Source: Aurifilum marmelostoma
Lineage: Eukaryota; Ascomycota; Sordariomycetes; Diaporthales; Cryphonectriaceae
Assembly (NCBI GenBank): GCA_027559495.1
Contig: JAMXSV010000006.1
Coordinates: forward strand, 620,001 to 684,000
Length of the DNA: 64,000 nucleotides
Direction: 5' to 3'
Under the pieces are notes generated by a model. It searched no databases. It was given only the letters and a program-made list of their open reading frames with translations, and had not been told where the DNA came from. Both the position numbers and the translations under genes were made by a program. Position 1 is the first letter of the stretch. Each line of letters starts with the position of its first letter. Of this stretch, positions 11,522 through 24,388 are shown in pieces.

Positions 11522-14500
11522 GGTCTGATATTAGTTACAGCGCCACTTGAGCTTTGTAGGGTACATGGTAGCTTCGGGAGCCTCTCTAGTACTATATAGC
11601 CTTGTTATAGGCATTCGGCAGGAATAATAGCCGTTAGGCTCGATAAAAAAGTGGCCCTGAGCACAGCATTTCTCCATCGTTTTCCTGCACAGTGGCACCT
11701 GCGGAAGTCCATGTCACAGTACTGCGAAGCCCACGGCCTTGCGATGCACAGAGGGGGAGGCTTAGCGTAACAATCTTACTCCATCTTCAGCCGCGCGTAT
11801 AAGATCAAGAAGACGCTCGATATTGGTGATACTGGACTTCTTCATCCGGCATGGTCTCGTCACCTTCGAGAACGAGCCTGATTACAACCTTGGAAGCAGA
11901 TCATGAGCCGCTTGCATTGGCCTCCGGGTACTCGTGCGGCCTGAAATACTTATCTTCTGAAGGAAGCACCTGACATGTGATGGAAATAGATAGATGGCAT
12001 TGATGTAGGCCATCAGCATAGTCCTAGTCCACTCCTATCAGCTGAACACGTGCGTACGTGCATTGGTGAAGTAGCTCCTGACGATTCGTACATTATTCGT
12101 GGTAAGATCGCGACGTGGAAGTTTCGAGCAATTATGTGACAAAAGACTCTTTGTAGGCTACGAACTATTCGACACACTTAAAAACGTGACACTTAACCAC
12201 TTCTCCTAGATGCGCGAGGCTGAAAACAGCGTCCGTGGGCGGTATTACTCCAAGTCCCGTCACCATCCTCCGGCCTGCTCATATTGTCCGGCGGACTGCG
12301 CATTGTTGAGGGTCCCATGACATCTCGATTTCGATTGTGTTGCTCCAGGTGATTCGCTCAATATGCTTTCAGTCAAACGAGGATTGATCACCCGTTGGAA
12401 CGGGGATCTAGATGTATTATGATTACATCTCTTCACTTCTTCCTTCCTGCAGTCGAGAGACCGGAAATGTTTCGACCTTGTCCACACCGTAACAGGTCTG
12501 CTGATTGATCTGAATTATCATGATGGACATTCTGGATTGAAGGACTGCAGAAACTGGACTATTGAGAAGCCAGGCTGCAAACCGGGAGTTTTCCTGAGTC
12601 TCGCCTGTGCGTTCCTTTGTAGCGAATTACTCTTCGTTCATGTCAACTTTCAACAGCGATGATACGCTGAACTACCTCCCGAGAGAGGGCCACAGAGCGG
12701 GCATATCGGTCGACAATACTATACCGTAGGGGAAAAGTCCAGGTGACTACAGGGGCGTTTACCGGAAATTCACTGCAGCTAGAATTGCTAGACGCATCAG
12801 GTGACAACCACGTGCAAGGGAGAGCCACATATGGAGGACTTTGACTGAGGCTAGACGTTGACAGAGTGCATTGAATGGGGTTCGCAGCTCCTTATCTGGG
12901 TAGTTAGAGGCCCATATGTCGCCTCGATCAGCTGAGTGATGAATATGTGCTCGGAAGGCATGTCTCCAAGAATGTCATGCCAGGCTGAACGGGTGAAAGT
13001 GGTGGGAAGGAGGGGGGCAATCGGCAGTCTCCCCGGAAGCGAGCAACGGTAAGCAACGGTAAGCAGTGGGACTACCTCTTTGCGCAGAAAGCCTGGCCAG
13101 CATTGCCTCCATGGCTGCCCTGCAGACTCATCAAAACACCATGGTCCTTGATTCTTGCGTGGTTTGCCTGAGGTTAAGGCACAAGGGTGGTTGCGAGCAT
13201 GATGGCATAGAGAGGTGAGCTGCTATCAGACACAGGAAGTGCAGAACTGATGCGTTGTCCCAATGCATTCGAACAACTGGTGAATGACTTCACTAAGGAC
13301 TGCTGTTTCCCTTTCAAGATGAGCCGTGACAAAGTTCCAAAAATTTTGTGGTTGTGGGAGGCGAACCAAGTAGTTTCAAGTCAAGGGAAAGGCATAGACA
13401 CGAGAACAACAAGATACGGTGAAAGACAATATTTTAGATGTGAAGACAAGCCTTTTCATCGAAATGGCAGGATGCTGACTGCCTCTCCTTCAGCACTCGG
13501 GGACGAGGGACTCGTATATGTGGACTTTATTTTTACGAGGCCGTATTCCGATGTATCCTTCCGAATATAGCCAATACCGTCCTGGTTTCCTCGGCCGCTA
13601 GATTCTATGATGGAGTCACCCAGAAATTGTCAAGGCCTTTAACGGGCAGTGCAGAACCTGATAATTTAATGTGTGGTGTCAGTGACAGAATTCTTGTTGA
13701 TAACCATTTGTCAGGCCTCGTTTATCCTCTGGCCTTTTTTCTTTTCTTTTCTTTCCCTCTCTTTTCCCCTCCCCTTTCTTACAAGCAACTGCTACAGGGT
13801 AATCAGTAGGCAATTACTGAGAACCTGTCAAATTTTTTTGTTTAAAAAATTTTTTTTAAAAAAAAAAAAAAAAGATAAAAGGTGACAACACCCCTTATGT
13901 ACTCAGGAGGTGGTGTGCACCCGGCAGACGAGGAGTGGCCTGGCAATCTCATCAGTTGACGGCGACAAGTCTATTGCTCATTTCCAGTGAAATGACCTCA
14001 GCAAAGTAGTGCCTAGAGCCGATGCGCTACCATACCATCTGGTGCGGAATGGCCCTTGTACCATGGTTCAACAAGTGCTGCCGCGCTAGAAGATTGTGGT
14101 GGAGCTTAGGTGGTGTACTATGTGCTCATGGGGTTCAAAATGGATCGCTTCCACCCCCACCCCCAGACGCTTGAGCAGTTTTGGGCAGGGCATGTTACAA
14201 CAGTAATCAATGTGAGACTGAGCCTGAAGAGACAACTCAACAATTGTGGGCTTTCCCTTTTTTTTTTCCTTTCGAAATTTACCTGCCAGTCTGCATTTGA
14301 TTTATGCTCAAGCACAAGGATGAGGATACAATCTGGTCACCCGGCCTGGTGAAGGAGGAGAGACCATTTGCTTCGGCAATGGCCCGAAGGTGGTGTGTAT
14401 GTAGGTTTGGGGGATGGTTTGATCCCGGGGGGGGGGGTTGTCAGAGAAGGGATTTCGAACCCTGTACCATAGCTGCACGGTAAGCCCAGAGATGATCGGT

Positions 14501-14625
14501 CCAGGGATCACCCCCCACAGCGTAGTTAGGCCAACAGCCCCAGTCCATTCTCGGGGGCTAATCTCTGTGTTTCCCGCCGCCTCGATTTGCCTCATTCTTT
14601 CTTCCTCAAAGTTGCACATAACACG

Positions 14626-14654
14626 CACACACACACACACATACACACACACAC
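14626..14654. repeat. CA dinucleotide microsatellite
   Basis: A CA repeat, interrupted by GC and AT steps, in the gene-poor interval upstream of the DUF7707 gene. Confidence 0.85.
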
Positions 14655-14839
14655 GAGGCCATTCGTTGCATTAGTCCCACTACGAAGGACGTATACGAGG
14701 TCGACTCGACCTCCCTTATTTTTTTTTCTTTACCAGAGTTGTGGCTGGTATGGAGCTATCCTGTGGGATGATTGATATCCTCCTCATTTGTGATCTTATT
14801 TACAGCTGCGGATCTCGAAGCTGGGTAGCAGCAAGCACG

Positions 14840-14868
14840 CTGTCTGTCTGTCTGTCTGGCTGGCTGGC
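14840..14868. repeat. CTGT / CTGG tetranucleotide tandem repeat
   Basis: Tandem CTGT units change into CTGG units within one short tract. The change of unit midway suggests slippage followed by point mutation. Confidence 0.8.
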
Positions 14869-16664
14869 TTCTCATAGCCGGCTGGGAAGGTCCTGCGGCT
14901 CAAAATGTTAGCTCCTTTCTATTTCCGCCGCTGGCGATTCATTTATGCTCCTATAGGCCTGCGAGGATGCGAGAGAATGCATGTGGAGGCAGAGGCGCGG
15001 GATGGCCTGTTAGCTGCTTGGGCCTAATGCACCGAAGCCCGCCGGCCCCCCCGCCCTCAGGCTCCAGGGCAGGGGTGATCTCTGACGCCCGTGACTCTGA
15101 ATACGAAGAAGGCGGCCATGGATTCCCGCATCACGAACTCACAACACACAGAGTTCCTTCCTGACGCCGCATGCGAGGTGCCGGGCCAAGTGGAGGCGTG
15201 GCCGAGACCTTGTCTCTCCCGCCGCTCAACAAGGTCACATCTGGCAGCCTGTTCGCTGTCGGGTGATGATGGTGTCCTCGTAATCCGTGAGGCAGGAGGG
15301 GCAAGGAACCAAAGGTCAGTAGAGACCGGTGGAGACACCAACAAACAAGACGGGATTCCCACCAGCACCATCACGACAATTAGTCGTGCAGTGTGACCTT
15401 CTCCCCCCTACTATTTTGGTTCCGTGTCTGCTCGCCGAGTCTCCGCCGGCCAGGGATGGAAGCTCGAGATAAGCGGCCAGACAGGCTCCAGCAGGAGAGG
15501 CAAAACGAGAGGAGAAGGGGGGGTAAAAAAAAAAAAAGAAGAAGAAAAAAATCACAGGATGCACGGCGCCACCTGCGTGCTGCCGTTGTCTGGTCAGTGC
15601 TCTTGGAGGAAGATTGCTCACTGATCCATCCGCAACACCTGTCATCCTCGCTTGTCCAGATAAGGATCCTCAATATTCGTCCCACGGGGCCAACTCGTCA
15701 CCGGTTGTCCTACAACGTTCTCGTCCTCGACTGGACCCTCAGGCTGAGCCGGACGGGCCTCTTCTCTTATCGAATGCTACTCCCTGGTCGTCTCCACTCT
15801 CGACGAGACAGGAGGAGGTCGGCGGCCACCGGCACTTTTGTTGTTCTTTTGCCCAAAAAAAATAAGAGAGAGAGACAAAAAAATAACAACAGGGGCCGAG
15901 CTCCTTTTTCCCAGGTGCCGAGGGAGATCCCATTTGCACCCATCCTCGACCGCTAATTCTCCAGCCAATTGGTCTGTTTGATTGGGCCACCGCCCACCCA
16001 AAGATTGAGGGGGGGAGTCCCCGTCCCGGTGGGATCCCTGCCAGAGCTGCATTCTGCTCCGGGGATGCTAGGTTGAGGCTTGAGAGGCTAGCCCGGATTA
16101 AGGTTGTACTCAACTTTACTACCGTACATCTCGTCTGGACCCTTGAAGATCCCCAAGACATGGGGACAAGGGGTTGTGATAGTGAGATGGCGGAAGGAGA
16201 GGGTCGTCCGGTCTACTTTCTTCTCATGTCCGTCGCCCTTTCCGTACGGCCTGATCTCTTCATAAAAAGATGTCCTCCTCCTCTCCATGGGGTCTCGTCT
16301 GAGACCTTGATCCCCCTCCCCTTTTTTATTATCTTTTCCCCCTCGCTCTGGTGTTTTTTTGCCTGTTGGCTGTATAATCACGAGTTTGCCCTTTGTTTTC
16401 TTGGTTGTGTCGTTGCTTCCTCAGCTTGTAAGTCGTCCCCACCCTCATCACTCTCTGCTCTCATGGTCCTTCCTCATTCTCGGCCAGAGGGGTACGCTCT
16501 CTTGACTTTTGGCTACGATTGGCCCTTTCCAGGCTGTAGACTGGCCCACAGATTTTGTGGTCAATTACCATGTCACCTAGTGGCTCAGGCAGCTGATATT
16601 GTCAAGCAGACATATTATATTCCCTCTAATCATCACAACATATCCATCCCCACCAACAGACAAG

Positions 16665-17393
16665 ATGCCTTCGTTCAAGACAGCCGTTCTGGCCGTGGCA
16701 ACAGCCTTCGTTGCCAGCGTTAGGGCAGACTACTACGTTCAACCCGACAGTGTCCCACTCGCCACCAGAGGTAAAGTGATCCTCCTCACCGGGACGCGAT
16801 CTCAGTATTCCGCAGACCGACTAACAGGCTCGTTCTGCAGAGGAGTGGTGCAGCAGCGAGATCGCCGAGTGCCCCAGTATCTGTGAAGACATGGGCGCCG
16901 GAGGAGCAACAGTCAACACCTGCAACTCAGTAAGTTGTCTCTGTCACACTCACCCACTTGAACGATACTAGACTTGTGTATATATGGCTAACCTGCGACC
17001 TACCCGTCCAGACGACCTTGAGCTATGGCTGCCTCTGCGATGACAACACCACCCCCAACATCTCACAGTACTCCCTGACACTGCCCTACTTCGTCTGCAC
17101 CGAGTGGGGTAACCAGTGCGTGACGGCATGCGGCACCAACAACACCTGCTCGGCCAACTGCCGACAGGACCACCCCTGCGGTGCGCTCGACCCCGTGACC
17201 AACAAGACCAACTCGACGGCCACCTCGAGCGCATCCTCCACCAGCTCGACCAGCTCCTCGGGCACCGACGCCGTGTACTCCAGCCTCAACGGGAAGAGCG
17301 CCGCCGGTCCCCCCTGCGTTCGAGATGGCCCGGCTGTACAGCACGATGGCTGTGCTGGGCATGTTCTGCGTGGGCTTCGGCTACCTGCTCTAA
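16665..17393 (+). CDS. DUF7707-type GPI-anchored cell-surface protein, frame broken near C-terminus
   Basis: Three exons: 16665-16770, 16841-16929 and 17012 onward. A signal peptide (about 20 residues, ending VASVRA) leads into DYYVQPDSVPLATREEWCSS, then a Cys-rich domain (SICED, CLCDDNTTP, YFVCTEWGNQCVTAC, CSANC) matching the fungal DUF7707 pattern. A Ser/Thr linker follows. At a C6 run (17309-17314) the frame is lost: read as is, the protein runs into unrelated sequence to 17494. If one C is ignored the frame gives PPAFEMARLYSTMAVLGM and a hydrophobic end finishing at TAA 17391-17393, which is the expected GPI-attachment tail. Full length would then be 191 residues. It probably sits on the outer membrane leaflet or cell wall; its function is unknown. 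Confidence 0.75.
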
Positions 17394-19533
17394 GCAGGTC
17401 CGCACACAACAGGTCAAGAAAAGGTCGGGGTGTATGGAAAATGCAATATGCAGTCAGGACCGAGGCCGATCAGTGGAGCTGTGACACGTGGTGAGGGGTG
17501 ACGACGGACGTCCGTGTGTCGAAGACAGACGCTGTCTTGTCCCTATTAGGGCTCTCGAGGAAGGTTGATCATCTACAGTATATGGTGTATGGCCAGGCAA
17601 GCACGTTCCTGGCAAGAATGGAGCTGGTCCGGCGTCCGTCGGGCTTGCACAGGAGAAAAGGAAAAAGCCACACACACACAAAGCAGCAACAAACACGCGC
17701 AGCACTACAGGGTGCGTCTAATATTTGACTTTGGGAGCATCATCGCATGGCATTCATTGATGGGCTAGGCTTTCTGGGTTACTTTGGCGTTTTCATGCTT
17801 TTGGGATCAGCAGAGCTACAGGCGCTACAAGCATTCATTCATTAGTACAGCGACGGGGCAAAATGTGTTCTGCAACGGTATGGTTGAAGGAGACGAACGC
17901 ATGAGGAATGAGATTTTAGCAGAGCATTGAATCGAGAGAAGTGGCTTGAACAGACTGTGGGAAGTCGTACGAGTGATCACCATCTGATGCTTGCATGACC
18001 ATCTGGTGATGAACCCGGGAGGGCTTGCGCCTTCACTGATCCAATTCCTCATGGGTTCTCCTTTGGAGCCGTGACCCGAGTAGCGATATTGTCGTCCTGT
18101 ACAGACTCCTCGTCACTACCACTACTCCCATCCCCGCCTTCACTACAATCTTCATCGTCATGCGAAGAAAGAATGGAGGGAGAGAAGAAGAAAAAAGAAA
18201 CGAGCATCAACCTGCTATAGGCATTATGTTGAGCGTCCTTTGCAATCACGCAGATAATGATTCAGACCCATAGTCGTCATTATCTTGTGACTGGGGATGC
18301 TCTCATTCAGCTCACCGTCAGCTGGCAGGTTGACGACCTGGCTGTCACCACGGTATATCGTCGAACCTGGACTCTGTTCTCACAGGGAACAAGTGACACT
18401 GCGGATCCCAGTCGAGGATGACGGCGGCATGAAGACAAAGGGCTTGGTTGGCTAGTATCTGGATGACATCTTTGACTGTCGCACGCTAGACGATGGAAAG
18501 TTTGGATGTGAAGCTCACTAAGAGGCTATACTTTTCAGGGATTCAACGCGTGGATTGTACATAGTACAGATCTTGAAATGCCTAAATAGGGTTTGTGATG
18601 GTCGATAAACTCGAAACCTGGGCTGGTGTGTTTTACTCTTGTTCTCTGGCGGCAGATGGAAACGCTCAGTGTAGAGACTGTGCTGTCAAGTGTGAAGGCG
18701 TGGACGGTCAGTCTGCGGTAAGTAGGTGGTCAAACATTGAAAACCAAAGATCCAGTAGAGTGTGTCTGAGCAGAGCGGTGGTCATACGTGTGGTGTATTC
18801 GAGAGGATGACGCCTGCGAATGACATGTGAAGGTTCGGGAACATCCCTGCAAGCTCAGCATTTGCAACAAGAGCCCCTCCCACCACCCCGCCTCTGGGTC
18901 TGATCTCTCCCTACAATGGTATCATAAACAGGTGTGAGGATCATACCCCGCCCAGCTCTCCTCCCAGCACTGGGCTGTTTATGCAAGCACACAAGACAAT
19001 TGTCCCTTCATATTTAGTATTGAGATTGCAAGTTCCGGTACAAGGTACCAGTATACCTCGGTTCGACCGATCCTTGACACTTCCATTGCAGGTAAGCCGT
19101 TGAAGATGCAACAGGCCAGCATAGCCTAAACAATACATGCTGGGGACGGCCTATAGTGGAGAACGTAGTGCTAGAGCCGGTGCTGTCCGCAGGGGCCAGA
19201 GCCAATAGCCGCCGCTGGTATGCACTAGAACTGGGTCCTGGTGTCACCTGTAAACGTACGTCAGTTCATCGACCTCGAGTGCACAGGGGGAACTGCAGGG
19301 CTTGCTGCTACCACTGGGGACCTCTCTCCCTCCTTTTTTTTTTTTCCCCCTCCCCCTGTCCTTCTCCCATTCCCAAGACTCTGGAACTGCTTTTCTCGAG
19401 CCCCAGCCAAAAGCAGCAGTCCATGACAGAAGCATGCTGCTGGTATCATAGGGACAATATTTCTTTTTCTATTCTTCCTTCTGCCCTTTTGCTCCTTCGT
19501 TCCCGGTCTTGAGGGGCTTCCGATCAAGCCGTT
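17394..19533. other. Intergenic, nothing recognised
   Basis: About 2.1 kb between two plus-strand genes. It holds the 3' end of the DUF7707 gene and the promoter and leader of the phosphotransferase gene. Pyrimidine tracts appear near 19330-19365. Short ORFs such as 18049-18249 (minus, acidic end) are not convincing. Confidence 0.5.
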
Positions 19534-21331
19534 ATGGCTCCCAGCAGCAGTAAGTGCTGACCTCAGTCGCCCCTTTTTTTGCAGCCCTCCGACTTGTACC
19601 CCACCATGCCATACGCCCACCCGCCCACCAGCATTCCAAAGCATCTGCTCCTCCTCCGCCTTTGCCTGCCAGGGCATCTGAATTACCCTGTGATGGTTGC
19701 ACTGAGTCTGGGTCAACACATCAAGAGGGCGAGCAGCTAATGTGGTCCTGTCATGTCGTCATAGAAGAAGCAGCCGCCGAGTGCGTCTCGGAAGATGCCT
19801 TGCTTCACCTCAAGTCGTATAAGTACTCGGCCGTCGACAAGTCACCCGTGTCCTATTACATACTGCGCCCATACGTACGTGCCTCCTCCCTCAACACCTG
19901 AGCGAACCGACAAGCCAAACCTCCACGCGGTCCGTCGGCCCCTCGAGCTCGAAAGCACACAACATGTTCCAGCCGACTAACAACATGACTATGAGGGGGG
20001 AGAATATAGTGGAACTGGGCTGCGAGTCTGCTGCCGGTATGGCTCGCGCCGAACATGGTCACCCTGATCGGTTTCTTCTTTATCCTGAGCAACGTCGGGC
20101 TCCTCGTCTTGTTTGTGCCTGACCTGATTGGGCCTGTACGTCTGCTCCCCTTGTCCTGAACGAAGCATGCAGCTTCGGACCTGTATAGCCCGAAAAGAAA
20201 AAGAAGAGAGAAAAAAAAAAAAACCCCCTCCCCGGAGATAGACGACACCCGCAGCTAACCGCCGGCTGCGCCTCTTTGCTCCAGGGACCATCATGGCTCT
20301 ACCTCAGCTTCGCGTTCGGCCTCTTCATGTACCAGACCATGGACAATATCGACGGGAAGCAGGCACGGCGCACTGGCACCTCGTCAGGGCTCGGCGAGCT
20401 CTTCGACCACGGCATCGACTCTCTCAACTGCACCCTCGCCTCCCTCCTCGAGACCGCCGCCATGGGCCTCGGCACCTCCAAGACGGGCGTCTTCACCGCG
20501 CTGTGCCCCTGCATCCCCATGTTCTTTTCCACCTGGGAGACCTACCACAGCCACACCTTGTACCTGGGCTACATCAACGGCCCGACCGAGGGCCTGCTGA
20601 TCGCAGCCTCCATCATGGCCCTGTCGGGTATCTACGGCCCGCAGATCTGGACGACGCCCGTCGTCAAGGTGCTCGGCGAGCGCTACACCTTTGGGTATGC
20701 AGAGCAGCTGGGTGATCTGGCCGTGCGCGACGTCTGGGCCCTGACCATCGTCGGCGGCCTGTTTGTCCATGTGCCGGGTTGCATCAAGCACGTCGTGGAG
20801 GCGCGCAGGCGGCAGAACCTCCCCATCGCGCCTGTCTTTATGGAGTGGACCCCCTTCGCGGTGTATTTCTTCTCCATCGGCCTGTGGCTGTACAGCCCCT
20901 TCTCCACCCTGCGCCGCGAGAACCACCTGGTCCTGTTCTGCCTGACCATGAGCTTCGTCTTCGGCCGCATGACCACCAAGATGATCCTTGCCCACCTGAC
21001 GCGCCAGCCCTTCCCCTACTGGACCGTCATGCTGTTCCCGCTCGTCGGCGGCGCTGTGCTGGGAAACCTCCCGCGCCTGGGCCTGCCTCAGGTCGCGCCC
21101 GAGGTCGAGCTGGCCTACCTGTACGGGTACTTCTTCTTCGCCATGGTCGTATATTTCCGCTGGGCGTTCCTGGTCACAGGGGCCATCTGTAACTACCTAG
21201 GCATCAACGCGTTGACGATCCCGCACCAGAAGACCGTAGAGAACAAGAAGAGGGAGGAGGACGAGAGGAGAGCCAAGAAGGGCGCGATGTCGGCAAACGG
21301 CACGACTGCGAACGGGAAGAAGGCGCAGTAG
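19534..21331 (+). CDS. CDP-alcohol phosphatidyltransferase: choline/ethanolaminephosphotransferase (Cpt1/Ept1 type)
   Basis: Four exons: 19534-19549 (only 16 bp), 19774-19874, 20010-20135 and 20285-21331; the product is 429 residues, with intact frame. The tiny first exon was placed because its ATG, its GTAAGT donor and its phase give MAPSSTAECVSEDALLHLKSYKYSAVD, matching the family N-terminus. The catalytic CDP-alcohol transferase signature DG(x)2AR(x)8G(x)3D(x)3D is complete within DNIDGKQARR ... GELFDHGID. Several hydrophobic membrane segments follow, and the C-terminus is Lys/Glu-rich. These enzymes make phosphatidylcholine or phosphatidylethanolamine from diacylglycerol and CDP-choline or CDP-ethanolamine in ER/Golgi membranes (Kennedy pathway). 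The sequence alone does not tell me which head group is preferred. Confidence 0.88.
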
Positions 21332-24300
21332 CCTCCCTGGCAGCCAGGGACAGGCGGCGCCATTGCTGCATGCCGGACCAAGCGAGGTCCGGAGGAAAAC
21401 GTAATCAGTGACTCCGAGATGTGGCATGCGACGTATTCAACATCCAGCGTCGACACAAGTGCGGGTGATTATTTCTCTGCCCACTGCTACTGTTATAGCG
21501 GGGGCGAGCGCCAAAATAAAAATCGGGAATGGCTATGAGACCGGCTCAACAGCTCGGATCAAGGCCAGAATATAACACGTCTTTTGTTGGGGTTTTTATT
21601 CCTGAAGCAGTAATATCGCACTATGCATTGAGATGGGCGTTTAGGGCAGGTCTGAACAAAAGACAAGAAAATAGTGGTAGATATTCAATATGAATTTTTT
21701 GGCAGCACAGCACAAATGCATATCGAAGTTTGTTCAAGACGAGACGAAGACTCTGGATTGGAAGGCGTTCTACGATTCGATTTTGCCTTTTTATATATTT
21801 CGTATTCCCTACCCTGAAAAACACTCTCCAATATTAGGTGTTGCGCAGATTATGAGCAGGTGGTATTTATCTTGATATCATTTGGAGGTATCAATGAGTG
21901 GGTGGCACGTTTTCACCGAGAGTTTCGGGAAGTTGGTACGGAACATTGGAATACTGGAGAGGAGTGTGACCGCCAGCCTAGAAATACAGATGGCAAAGGA
22001 CGTTCCCTGGATATTGAGGTCTGTCTTCAGTTTGAGCACTTTGCTTTACTTGAGTCTGGCGAGGCTTTGTTTTTCCGACATTCTTAGGAGTAGGTACCTT
22101 GGTAGAGGACACTTAGCAGCAGACTCTGCATGGGGTTTTCGATGCATTTTTGTTTCTGGACTGGACTGGACTTACTGTTGAATTTTTGAGCAGCGTCTTG
22201 ATCAAAGTACCAAGCCATTAAATCCCATCATATTCTGTACTTGCATCTGACATACTTGAAACTAAGTTCGAGGCTGGGGTTCTCTACTCACACTTGAGTG
22301 ACTTCAACCTTTGATACAGAAGGTACATAATTAGACAATAATACTATGTGTGCTGTTCATAGATTACAAAGGTATTAAATATTGAAATTGGGTCAAGACA
22401 AGTTAATCAAATGCTTATTCCCCCCCCCCCCCAATTATAGGTTCCCTGTGAGAACAGAATACGATGATGTTCAGATGGCACTAGAAGTATGGGCTTTTAT
22501 CACCTCGCTTCATAATCTCTTCTTGCCTTGCTAGATTCTCAATTACTTCCTGGAATTGCAGTCATTACTGTCTTGCTGTGGAGCTTTGTACTACCGAGCT
22601 TTCCGGACACATTGCAGTCGCGCGTGAAAAGAACAGCGCGAAATCACGAGATTGGATTTCCTCGTACGTGTGGTTTCAGCATTGCCCGCACGTCCATGAA
22701 ACCTCTTCCGTATAAATGAAATGGGATTTCCCCTCTGTGAGAGACTCAGAATAAACACTTGGGCAAAAGACTGTCCACTGACCTTGCTCCTGGACCTGTC
22801 CAAGCCGTTGTCCACATGACAGCCCTGGAGTGAGCTCGGATGAATAAGTTGCTTGCCATCAATGACTGTTGACATAAGGCCAAAACCGCGCAAGTGGGGA
22901 GCGGTTGACTCGACCCACGATCTACGGGCTCGGACTGATGGATGTAGGCGCGAGGAGCGATGGGATGTCGACTAGACGAATGCTTTCAGTCTTATTATTG
23001 AGGACTTGGGTGGTGCTGCTGTCGGTCTTGTGAAAAATTAATCATTATGCAACCGCTTCTCCTTTTCATTTGGTGTTCTAGGGCTCGTCTAGGTTCAGGT
23101 CGAGGGTCTACCATCGTATCCTGTTATTTATTTATTGGTCTCTCTCTGTAGTTAATGAGGCCCGCAGTCTCGAACTCACAATAAAAGATCGCGAACTCAT
23201 GTCCAAGAGGACATAAAGATAGTAGTCTAAGAAAACACAATGGAAAGGCTGAAGCCGTCCATGCGCAGTAGCAGCCTTCCCTTGTTTTCCCCGGCCTTGT
23301 CATTGTTCGCAATGTCGAATGCCGAGAACCCACCGAGGAATCGGTCAAACTACAAGTAGAATTTCTACAAACGGCAAAAAGCTTAACTTGACCAGCGCCC
23401 GCGAATTGTGGATCTCGGGACTCGTGCGTGGGTCCCCCTTTTGACGACGGCCAAGCCTGATGCGCAGTGGGGATCGGGAGGAGCCTTGACCTCTGATGTC
23501 AAGATGCTTGATACAATCTTGGTCGCGTCTTCGGCTTTTTGCTGCAGATTTGCAGGAGAGTGCTCGAGGTTTTTTGATTGGGAGACTATCATCACGACCC
23601 GTGTTTCATCATATTGAGACCGACGATGTGGTTTGATCTATTTTCTTTCTTTTTTACTTCTCTTATCCACAGATATAATGCTATTCGTCCTTCTGTCGTT
23701 CAGAATTTTGAGAATATTGGCAAAAGAATGAACCGTTGGTCTCGGCTTTGCCTCGCTAAGTGGTGGATTCAACCAGTAGCGAGGCTGAAACTTCACCTCT
23801 ACCTTAGACCGAAATAGCTCCCCCGTTTTCGCGATTGCACATTTTTTTCTCACAAGTTTCCGAGGCCAGGAAGATACCGGAATAGCAAGACCATCGCGTT
23901 TGCATGTACAGCATCTGCAGGGAAACCCACTTCAGTGGAGACTATTCCTAGAAGGTTCTCGAGAACATTTGGCGGCAAACCGGAAGCGGCCAATGAGTGC
24001 ACCAAGTTTTGACAGGTCTCCAGCCTTATGAAGATCCCTGTCTGCTACTATAGCAGTTCTCCGAAATGGGACGTCACCGTTCATAATTCGGGATGACACT
24101 GACAGACAAAATTGGATCTTGATGCTCGCTCTTACGTAGTTCTGATTGAAGCGAGTTGTTGGGAGAAGGAATGGTGATGGGGAATATATATATATAATGA
24201 ATTCATTTTATCTCGCATATTGAACACTTACGAGTTTGCCAGTTTTCATCGACAGTCCTTAACGATATATTGTACGCTCTCTACACAAAGATTGACGATT

Positions 24301-24388
24301 CCATCTCCTTTCATAATACATTGACCAATTACACAATTATACATTTTGAGACTTGGGCAAGGCTGCCACCACCACTACAATCACAATC
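21332..24388. other. AT-rich 3-kb intergenic region
   Basis: Between the phosphotransferase and the MFS gene, both plus strand. The stretch 21.5-22.5 kb and 24.1-24.4 kb are clearly AT-rich. A C13 run lies at 22420-22432. ORFs are short (at most about 100 codons) and not recognised. No transposon motif is seen, though the AT-richness would fit old mutated repeat DNA. Confidence 0.5.
24184..24200 (+). promoter_or_regulatory. Possible TATA-type element upstream of MFS gene
   Basis: An alternating AT run about 190 bp before the MFS start codon could serve as a TATA element. It lies in AT-rich DNA, so chance is a real alternative. Confidence 0.3.

Larger units (their letters stand above)
10485..16664. 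other. Gene-poor 6.2-kb interval
   Basis: The interval lies between the divergent YPT35 and DUF7707 genes. It is less GC-rich than the coding blocks, especially 11.3-14.3 kb. ORFs here are short and unrecognised. The 10699-11379 minus-strand ORF is in the YPT35 leader and looks non-coding. Features seen are an A/T-run block near 13829-13876, a CA repeat near 14626-14654, a CTGT/CTGG tandem near 14840-14868 and purine- or pyrimidine-rich stretches at 15.5-16.4 kb. No transposase or reverse-transcriptase motif was found. Confidence 0.5.

Noticed and set aside
14430..14510. tRNA-like T-arm (GGTTCGAAATCCCT) on the minus strand
   Set aside because: No matching acceptor stem, D-arm or anticodon arm could be folded at the right distance.
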